From assembly GCA_028280515.1 (NCBI GenBank), contig JANQLP010000148.1:1-50237 (forward strand): a stretch of 50,237 nt of DNA, in the 5' to 3' direction. This DNA comes from Hyphomicrobiales bacterium. GTDB lineage: Bacteria > Pseudomonadota > Alphaproteobacteria > Rhizobiales > Methyloligellaceae. The notes under the pieces were generated by a model. It made no database searches. It saw nothing but the letters and a program-made list of their open reading frames with translations, and was not told where the DNA came from. Positions 43,436-50,237 of this stretch are shown here, piece after piece (the first letter of the stretch is position 1; the number at the start of each line of letters is the position of its first letter). The translations under genes and the position numbers were made by a program.

Positions 43436-44218
43436 ATGCCCGCCATCGAAAACACCATGAAGACCAAGCTGGAGGCCGGAAAGCCGGTCTATTCGTTCAA
43501 TGTTTCCCTGACGCGCACGGTGGCGACGCCGGGGATCGCCAAGGCGTGCGGCTTCGACTGGCTGTTCATCGACGCCGAGCACAGCACCATGGATTTCGAC
43601 ACCATGTCAGCCATCTGCCTGGCGGCGCTGCCGCTCGGCATTACGCCGATCGTGCGGGTCACGGGGCATGAGTCCTTTCACGCGACCCGGATGCTGGACG
43701 GCGGCGCGATGGGCGTGATCGTGCCGCATGTCGACACGCCCGAGCAGGCCGGCCAGGTGGTTCGCAACTGCAAGTTTCCGCCCATGGGCGAACGCTCGAT
43801 GACCGCGCCGGCACCGCAGCTCGGTTTCGAGGCAATGCCGGCGTCGGATGCCATCGCCGTGCTCAACGAGACCACGTTCGTCGCCGTCATGGTGGAAACG
43901 CCGGAAGCTCTGGAGAACGTGGACGCGCTTGCCGCCATCCCGGGCGTCGATAGCCTGCTGATTGGCAGCAACGATCTCTCCGCGACCATGGGCATTCCGG
44001 GCGAGCTCGGCCATGAACGCATGGCTGAAGCCTACGAGAAGGTCATCGCCGCGTGCGAGAAGCACGGCAAGCACGCCGGCATGGGCGGCGTTTATGATCA
44101 CGCGCTGATGGAGAAATACATCGGGATGGGCGTCCGGTTCTGTCAGGGCGGCGGCGACACCGCCTTCCTCATCAGCGCCGGCAAGGAGCGCATGGCCTTC
44201 CTCAACTCCCTGTCGTGA
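43436..44218 (+). CDS. HpcH/HpaI-family aldolase
   Basis: The 260-residue metal-dependent class II aldolase cleaves or forms 2-keto-3-deoxy or 4-hydroxy-2-oxo acids, releasing pyruvate or a related 2-oxo acid. It has CGFDWLFIDAEHSTMDF with the catalytic His, the conserved VRVTGHES, GAMGVIVPHVDTPEQA, the metal-ligand glutamate in VMVETPEALEN and the aspartate in LLIGSNDLSATMG. The ATG follows AGGAG. No aromatic-degradation or rhamnonate operon surrounds it, so the precise substrate is open. Confidence 0.9.
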   Translation: MPAIENTMKTKLEAGKPVYSFNVSLTRTVATPGIAKACGFDWLFIDAEHSTMDFDTMSAICLAALPLGITPIVRVTGHESFHATRMLDGGAMGVIVPHVDTPEQAGQVVRNCKFPPMGERSMTAPAPQLGFEAMPASDAIAVLNETTFVAVMVETPEALENVDALAAIPGVDSLLIGSNDLSATMGIPGELGHERMAEAYEKVIAACEKHGKHAGMGGVYDHALMEKYIGMGVRFCQGGGDTAFLISAGKERMAFLNSLS

Positions 44219-44262
44219 GTTGATGGCCGCCCGGTCCGCGCTGCTTTCAGGAGCCCCAGCGG

Positions 44263-45230
44263 TCAGTCGGGATGGTGGCAGGCGATATAGCGTTCCGGTG
44301 CGATCTCCCGCCATTCCGGGATTTGCTCGCGGCAGATGGCGGTACATTTCGGGCAGCGCGGATGGAAATGGCACCCCGAGGGCGGATCGATCGGCGACGG
44401 CACCTCGCCTTCCAGCTTGCGGAAGGTGATCTTCTTCGCCGGGTCGGGCACGGGCGAGGAGTCGCGGAGCGCCTGGGTGTAGGGATGGCGCGGATTCTCG
44501 AAAATGTCGGGCACCGGGCCGAGCTCGACCAGCCGCCCGAGATACATCACCGCGATCCGCTCGCAGAAATAGCGGACGATGCCGAGATCGTGGCTGATGA
44601 ACACGAAGCTCAGGTCGCGGCTCGCCTTGAGGTCCTTCAGCTTCAGAATGATCTGTGCCTGGATCGACACATCGAGGGCGGAGACGGGCTCGTCCGCGAC
44701 GATGAGATCGGGATTGAGAATCAGCGCCCGCGCGATCGCCAGGCGCTGGCGCTGGCCACCGGAAAACTCGTGCGGGAATTTCCAATAGGCGTCCGCGGGC
44801 AGGCCGACGTCGTTCAGGGTCTCGCGGACCCGCTCGCGGGCCTCGGCCCGGTCACAGACGCCGTGCACCCGCAACGGCTCCGACAGCATGCGCGCCACCG
44901 ACAGCCGCGGATTTAGCGAGGAATAGGGATCCTGAAAGATGATCTGGATTTCCTGGCGCAGCCGGTTCAGGTCGCGGCGGTCGGCTTGAGTGATCGATTG
45001 GCCCTTGTAAAACACTTCACCGCTGGTCGGCGGGATAAGCTGGAGCGTACAGCGCCCGACCGTGGACTTGCCGCACCCGGACTCGCCCACGAGACCGAAG
45101 GATTCGCCCGGCCGGACGGCAAAACTCACCCCGTCGATGGCCTGCACGTGCACCGTCTGCGGGTTGGGAAATCCACGCTTGGTGGTGAAGACCTTTCTCA
45201 GGTCCCGGACTTCGAGGATTGGCGCTGCGC

Positions 45231-45234
<4 letters not shown>
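44263..45234 (-). CDS. Dipeptide-type ABC transporter ATPase, DppF-like
   Basis: The 323-residue ATPase has Walker A GLVGESGCGKST, signature FSGGQRQRLAIARAL, Walker B LIVADEPVSALD and H-loop FVFISHDLG, plus the C-terminal oligopeptide-type cysteine motif CHFHPRCPKCTAIC that ligates an iron-sulfur cluster in this family. The start MSAAPILEVRDL at 45234 overlaps the upstream ATPase stop by four bases. It is the last gene of the five-gene leftward operon. Confidence 0.92.
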
Positions 45235-46229
<995 letters not shown>

Positions 46230-46238
46230 GGCCGCGTC

Positions 46239-47123
46239 CTACTCGTTGCGCAGCTTCGGGTCGATCGCGTCGCGCAGACCGTCGCCGAGCAGGTTGAGGG
46301 AGAACACCAGGATCAGGACCGCCAGGCCGGTGTAGATGCACATCCACGGCGCATCGAGAATGTATTCGAATCCCTGCCGGATCATGCCGCCCCAGGTCGG
46401 CGTCGGCGGTTTGACACCAAGCCCGATGAAGCTGAGATAGGCCTCGATCCGGACCGCGGTCGCCGTCCACAGCGATGCCAGCACGAGCACCTCGCCGACC
46501 ACGTTGGGGAGAATGTGCACGAACATGATCCGCGTGTCCGAATAGCCCAGCGCGCGGCAGGCCTCGATGTAGTCCTGTTCCTTGACGGCGACGGTGGGCG
46601 CGCGGGCGATACGGGCAAATTTCGGTACGACGGTGAGCGCGATGGCGATGATCAGATTGGTCAGGTTGGCGCCGAGAACAGCGACCACCAGCAGGCCCAT
46701 AACCAGTGTCGGGAACGACAACAGCACGTCCATGCACCGCATGATGATCTGGTCGATGCGTCCGCCCTTGTAACCGGCGATGATGCCGAGCGCACCGCCG
46801 ATCACCATGGCAATGCCGATCGACATGACGCTGACGAACAGCGAGATGCGCCCGCCCCAGAGAATGCGCGACCACACGTCCCGCCCGAAGCTGTCGGTGC
46901 CGAGCCAATAGGTGTCCGACGGCGGCTGCAGGGCGTCGACGATGTTCTGCTCCAGCGGATCGTGCGGCGCAATCCACGGTGCCAGCAGCGCCAGCACGGC
47001 CACGATGAGAAAGATGATCAGCCCGACCCACGACGTCTTGTTGGTGTTGAAGACGTGATAGAGCTCGGTCAGCGCGTGGCGAACCCCGCTGCGTTCCTGC
47101 GGTGTCTGGGTGGCGATGCTCAT
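46239..47123 (-). CDS. Dipeptide-type ABC permease, DppC-like
   Basis: The 294-residue permease starts MSIATQTPQERSGVRHAL at 47123, overlapping the DppB-like stop by four bases. It has the N-terminal span VGLIIFLIVAVLALLAPWI, the conserved YWLGTDSFGRDVWSRILWG and the coupling loop YIEACRALGYSDTRIMFVH. About six membrane spans are visible, and its length is normal for DppC. Confidence 0.93.
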   Translation of the reverse strand: MSIATQTPQERSGVRHALTELYHVFNTNKTSWVGLIIFLIVAVLALLAPWIAPHDPLEQNIVDALQPPSDTYWLGTDSFGRDVWSRILWGGRISLFVSVMSIGIAMVIGGALGIIAGYKGGRIDQIIMRCMDVLLSFPTLVMGLLVVAVLGANLTNLIIAIALTVVPKFARIARAPTVAVKEQDYIEACRALGYSDTRIMFVHILPNVVGEVLVLASLWTATAVRIEAYLSFIGLGVKPPTPTWGGMIRQGFEYILDAPWMCIYTGLAVLILVFSLNLLGDGLRDAIDPKLRNE

Positions 47124-48061
47124 TGGTACTTCACCCGCGGATCGCTCATGCCGTAAGCAAGATCCGTCACGAGGTTGGTGAGCACGATAAAGAAGGCGTA
47201 GATCACCATCAGGCCCTGCAGCATGGTGTAATCGCGCTGCTCGAGCGCGCCGACGATCAGCTTGCCGAGGCCGGGCCGGTTGAAGACGATTTCGATAATG
47301 ACCGAGTTGCCGATCAGGATGCCGAGATAGAGGCCGATGACGGTGATGACCGGAATGATCGCGTTCCTGAAGCCGTGCCTGGCGATGACCACGAGCGCGG
47401 GTGCCCCCTTGGCCCGGGCGGTGCGGATATAGTCGGCGCCGAGCGCCTCGATCATCGAGGCGCGCGTCGTCCGCGCCACATAGGCCACCATGATCAAGCC
47501 GAGGCTGAGTGCCGGGAGAACCAGGTTGTACAGCCGGTCGCCGGGGTCGGACAGGTTTGCATTGCTGATCACCGGGAACCACGGAAAATGGATCGCGAAG
47601 GCGAGGATGAGCAGGATCGCGGTATAAAAGGACGGGAAGCTCAGGCCCAGCAGCGACGTTATACGCGCCACATAATCAACGGGACCGTTGCGGTAGACCG
47701 CAGCGAGGATGCCCACGGGTATGCCGACGATGACACCGATGATGATGGAGGCAATGGTCAGATCGAGCGTGTGAGGCAGAACCTCGAGCACCTCATTGAG
47801 AACGGAGCGCCCGCTCACCAGGGAGTTGCCGAGATTGCCGGTCAGCGCGTCGGTCAGAAAGTACCAGTACTGCTCGAGCAGCGGCTCGTTCAGCCCCAGC
47901 CGGTCGCGCAGCGCATCGATCGCCTGCTGGCTCGCATTGTCGCCGAGAATGGCGATGGCCGGGTCTCCCGGCGCGATCCGGATGATCACGAAGATAACCG
48001 TGAGAACGGCGATCAGGGTCGGAATCGTGGAGCCAAGACGTTTGAGCGTATACCGTAACAC
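47120..48061 (-). CDS. Dipeptide-type ABC permease, DppB-like
   Basis: The 313-residue permease begins MLRYTLKRLGSTIPTLIAVL, the DppB signature, with six expected spans and the coupling loop YIRTARAKGAPALVVIARHG. It is separated from the upstream binding-protein gene by 100 bases that contain overlapping inverted repeats, and is translationally coupled to the DppC-like gene. Confidence 0.93.
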   Translation of the reverse strand: MLRYTLKRLGSTIPTLIAVLTVIFVIIRIAPGDPAIAILGDNASQQAIDALRDRLGLNEPLLEQYWYFLTDALTGNLGNSLVSGRSVLNEVLEVLPHTLDLTIASIIIGVIVGIPVGILAAVYRNGPVDYVARITSLLGLSFPSFYTAILLILAFAIHFPWFPVISNANLSDPGDRLYNLVLPALSLGLIMVAYVARTTRASMIEALGADYIRTARAKGAPALVVIARHGFRNAIIPVITVIGLYLGILIGNSVIIEIVFNRPGLGKLIVGALEQRDYTMLQGLMVIYAFFIVLTNLVTDLAYGMSDPRVKYQ

Positions 48062-48084
48062 CTGATCCGCCTTTCGCTCGGGCG

Positions 48085-48153
48085 CTGTCGGGTAAGGGCG
48101 TTCGATATCATCCTATCCCGCCGGACATGGCGACGCATGCCCGACAGGATAGG
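48085..48153. promoter_or_regulatory. Overlapping inverted repeats between binding-protein and permease genes
   Basis: Two pairs are visible: CTGTCGGG at 48085-48092 with CCCGACAG at 48140-48147, and CCTATCC at 48112-48118 with GGATAGG at 48147-48153. They share bases, so they could form alternative hairpins. Being just past the binding-protein stop on the minus strand, they may stabilise that message or attenuate downstream reading. No T-run follows. Confidence 0.45.
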
Positions 48154-48161
48154 CGGGAGGA

Positions 48162-49721
48162 TTACTTCTTGGCCGACACTTCGGTGAACAACGGCCCGAG
48201 GCTCAACGCCCCTTCAAGCGTGTAGCCATAGTCGACCGAGTTGCGCCGTGCCCATACCTGGAGTTGCTCGAACAGCGGGATCGAGCACACATTCTCCATC
48301 AGCTTGCGCTGCGCCGCGGCCCAGAGTTCCTTCTGCTTGGCCGCATCCGGCTCCTTGCGCGCATTGTCGATTTCCGCGTCGGCCATGTCGCAGTGATTGA
48401 AGTTGGTGACCGCCGTCGGCGTACCGACCCGGCTGTTACCGTGATAGAACTGCGTGAGATAGGTATCGGCCACCGGGAAACGTGCCGCGCCGTAGAGAAC
48501 CATCGGGCTCAAGTCCTTGCGGATCTGCGCGTGGAACGCGGAGTGTTCCACGACGTCGAGCTCCAGATCGATGCCGATCTTCTTCAGCTGCGCCTGAATG
48601 ACCTGCATCGGCCGCAGCAGGGCGCTTCGTTTGGTGATGATCGCATTCATCTTGAAGCCGTTCTCGTGTCCGGCCTCCTTCATCAGCGCCTTCGCCTTGT
48701 CGAGATCATGCTCGTATTTCGGCAGATCGCCGGTGTGGCCGAGATACCCGTTGGGTACCGGTGACCAGCTCTTGCGGGTGACGCTGTCGCCGACCAGCTT
48801 GATGAAATCGTCGCGGTTGAGCGCATGGGCGATCGCCTTGCGCACGCGGATGTCGTCGAGAGGCTTCACCTTGGTGTTGAGGTGCAGGGTGCGCAGTTCG
48901 CCGGGCTCGAACACGTCGACCGTCAGGTCACCGTCCTGGCCGATCCGCTGCACCCACTTCTCCTCGCGCTTGCCGGTGAAGATGTCGAGCTCGCCCTTCT
49001 TGAAGGCCAGTTCGCGGCTGCTGTCCGACGGAACGAACTTGAAGTCGAGCTTGTCGATCTTCGGCTTGCCGCGGAAGTAGTCCGGGTTGGCGGCGAGCGT
49101 GATGCCCTGCTTCGCCTTGTAGTCCTTGAACATGAACGGGCCCGTTCCGACCGGCTTCTGCTTGAAGCCCTCGCCGAGCTCTTCCGCCGCCTTTTTGCTG
49201 ACGATGTTGCCGCCGTGATAGTTGGCGACCAGGCCCAGCAGGGACGGGACAGGTGTCTTCAGAGTGATACGGACCGTGTGCGGATCGACGGCCTCGACCT
49301 TCTCAAACTGGCTGTAGTCGCTCGAAACGGAAGATCGTTTCGGGTCGCCGGCACGGGTGAGGGAGTAGACCACGTCGTCGGCCGTCAGTTCGCCATAGCC
49401 GTGGTGGAACTTCACGCCCTTTCTCAGCTTGAACGTCCACACCTTGCCGTCGGGAGAAACTTCCCAGCTTTCGGCGAGGTCCGGCTCAAGATTGGCCGGG
49501 CTCATGCTGCCGGGCTTGAAACGGACGAGGCCGTTGAACAGAAGTGCAAAAATCGGCTTGTCGCCGGATTTCGTGGACAAGTGCGGATCGAGTGCCGTCG
49601 CATCCTTCGCCTTGAGCCCGACATTCACTGCCGTCTCGGCGCGCACCGCATCGATCGATCCGTAAGAAACGCAAAGCGCGAGAGCGAGACCCGTACCCGC
49701 GTGCGTCAGAAATTTCCGCAT
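48162..49721 (-). CDS. Family 5 solute-binding protein, DppA-like
   Basis: The 519-residue periplasmic protein begins MRKFLTHAGTGLALALCVSY with a signal peptide cleaved after VRA, near residue 28. Family features include FALLFNGLVRFKPGSM, EPDLAESWEVSPDGKVWTFK, LRKGVKFHHG and VRKAIAHALNRDDFIKL. The ATG at 49721 has the strong site GGGAGG upstream. It leads the dipeptide-type operon and diverges from the LysR gene, which probably regulates it. The ligand may be peptides, glutathione or another small oligomer. Confidence 0.92.
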   Translation of the reverse strand: MRKFLTHAGTGLALALCVSYGSIDAVRAETAVNVGLKAKDATALDPHLSTKSGDKPIFALLFNGLVRFKPGSMSPANLEPDLAESWEVSPDGKVWTFKLRKGVKFHHGYGELTADDVVYSLTRAGDPKRSSVSSDYSQFEKVEAVDPHTVRITLKTPVPSLLGLVANYHGGNIVSKKAAEELGEGFKQKPVGTGPFMFKDYKAKQGITLAANPDYFRGKPKIDKLDFKFVPSDSSRELAFKKGELDIFTGKREEKWVQRIGQDGDLTVDVFEPGELRTLHLNTKVKPLDDIRVRKAIAHALNRDDFIKLVGDSVTRKSWSPVPNGYLGHTGDLPKYEHDLDKAKALMKEAGHENGFKMNAIITKRSALLRPMQVIQAQLKKIGIDLELDVVEHSAFHAQIRKDLSPMVLYGAARFPVADTYLTQFYHGNSRVGTPTAVTNFNHCDMADAEIDNARKEPDAAKQKELWAAAQRKLMENVCSIPLFEQLQVWARRNSVDYGYTLEGALSLGPLFTEVSAKK

Positions 49722-49890
49722 AACATCCTCCCAAATGCGTACAAACCTGCCGGCCATCCATTGGCCTGTCGCAGCAGCACCTTCGATGCTCACGGAAACA
49801 ACCTTATTAAGTCAAATATCATTTTTTTCATTGTCCATAATTCCATTTTATGCCTTCCATAGCGCTCATGCAGCTCGACACCGTGATCCC
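49722..49890. promoter_or_regulatory. AT-rich divergent promoter region, dpp-type operon and LysR gene
   Basis: This gap separates the leftward binding-protein gene from the rightward LysR gene. The centre (about 49800-49855) is strikingly AT-rich for this genome, with a run of seven Ts, as expected for overlapping promoters. LysR proteins usually bind such gaps at T-N11-A sites; I could not fix one site with confidence. Confidence 0.45.
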
Positions 49891-50237
49891 ATGAAGCTCA
49901 CCTGGCGACAGATCGAGGCGTTTCGCGCCATCATGCTGACAGGCACCATCACACAGGCGGCCGAGTTCCTGTCGATCTCGCAACCGGCCGTCAGCACCCT
50001 GCTCGGCAATCTCGAACATGAGCTTGGTTACAAGCTGTTCCGGCGCCAGCACGGCCGCCTCGTGGTGACGAGCGAGGCTGAGGCGCTCTACCCGGAGATC
50101 GAGCGGGCGTTTGTGGGACTGGAGGACATATCGGCGGCCGCCTTTGCCATCGGACGCATGCAGACCGGCATCGTGCGCCTTGCCGTCATGCCGGCGCTCG
50201 CCGGCGACCTCCTGATCAATGCGATCGCCGCGTTTCT
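49891..50237 (+). CDS. LysR-family transcriptional regulator (5' part, cut by window edge)
   Basis: The first 115 residues are present. The N-terminal winged helix-turn-helix is typical of LysR: MKLTWRQIEAFRAIMLTGTI, TQAAEFLSISQPAVSTLLGN and LEHELGYKLFRR. The linker helix follows, and the effector domain begins at about residue 92 (GIVRLAVMPALAG) before the window ends. It is divergent from the dipeptide-type transporter operon, which suggests it is the regulator of that operon. No clear ribosome site precedes the ATG. Confidence 0.9.
   Translation, partial: MKLTWRQIEAFRAIMLTGTITQAAEFLSISQPAVSTLLGNLEHELGYKLFRRQHGRLVVTSEAEALYPEIERAFVGLEDISAAAFAIGRMQTGIVRLAVMPALAGDLLINAIAAF

Overview
The window is about 50 kb of GC-rich DNA with the gene content and codon use of an alphaproteobacterium, most likely of the Hyphomicrobiales (Rhizobiales) type. 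Supporting signs are a complete aapJQMP amino-acid transporter set, several dipeptide-type ABC operons, pqqE, an L-aspartate dehydrogenase (nadX), and short AGAGC-ended palindromes of the kind common in that order. No rRNA, tRNA, CRISPR array, phage or transposase gene was seen. Both window edges cut genes: pqqE on the left and a LysR regulator on the right.

Region 1 (1-9.5 kb) is a mixed housekeeping and accessory stretch: the end of pqqE, small membrane peptides, a class I glutamine amidotransferase, a TerB-like protein, a secreted protein, a cupin, a lytic transglycosylase, an alpha/beta hydrolase, nadX, a TauE-type exporter and a methyltransferase. Region 2 (9.6-18.9 kb) holds a TauD-like dioxygenase. 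It also has a very unusual 1032-residue ABC-type membrane protein whose ATPase motifs are all degraded and which carries a C-terminal cyclic-nucleotide-binding domain. A methyltransferase follows directly, and facing it is a tight four-gene operon of three glycosyltransferases and a histidine phosphatase. Two related inverted-repeat elements (4351-4439 and 14443-14673) lie in regions 1 and 2; the second has been invaded by a pair of smaller palindromes and supplies the stop codon of a glycosyltransferase.

Region 3 (19.1-28 kb) has a GNAT acetyltransferase, a four-gene oligopeptide-type ABC operon with a fused double ATPase, a membrane class III nucleotide cyclase and an overlapping enoyl-CoA hydratase. 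Region 4 (28-36.7 kb) is an amino-acid unit. A GntR regulator, aapJQMP, a class V aminotransferase and a threonine-aldolase-type enzyme all read leftward, and an aspartate-type aminotransferase diverges from the regulator.

Region 5 (36.7-40 kb) is an AT-rich islet of two genes unlike their surroundings: a five-span membrane and coiled-coil protein and an exported FlgO/CsgG-like protein. Region 6 (40-50.2 kb) returns to normal composition with a class V (alanine/serine-glyoxylate type) aminotransferase, a two-domain metallophosphoesterase, an HpcH/HpaI aldolase, and a five-gene dipeptide ABC operon diverging from a LysR regulator.

The best candidates for undescribed biology are the pseudo-ABC/cNMP protein with its methyltransferase and glycosyltransferase neighbours, and the AT-rich membrane/FlgO-like pair. 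Functional statements come from motifs read by eye; no database search was run.
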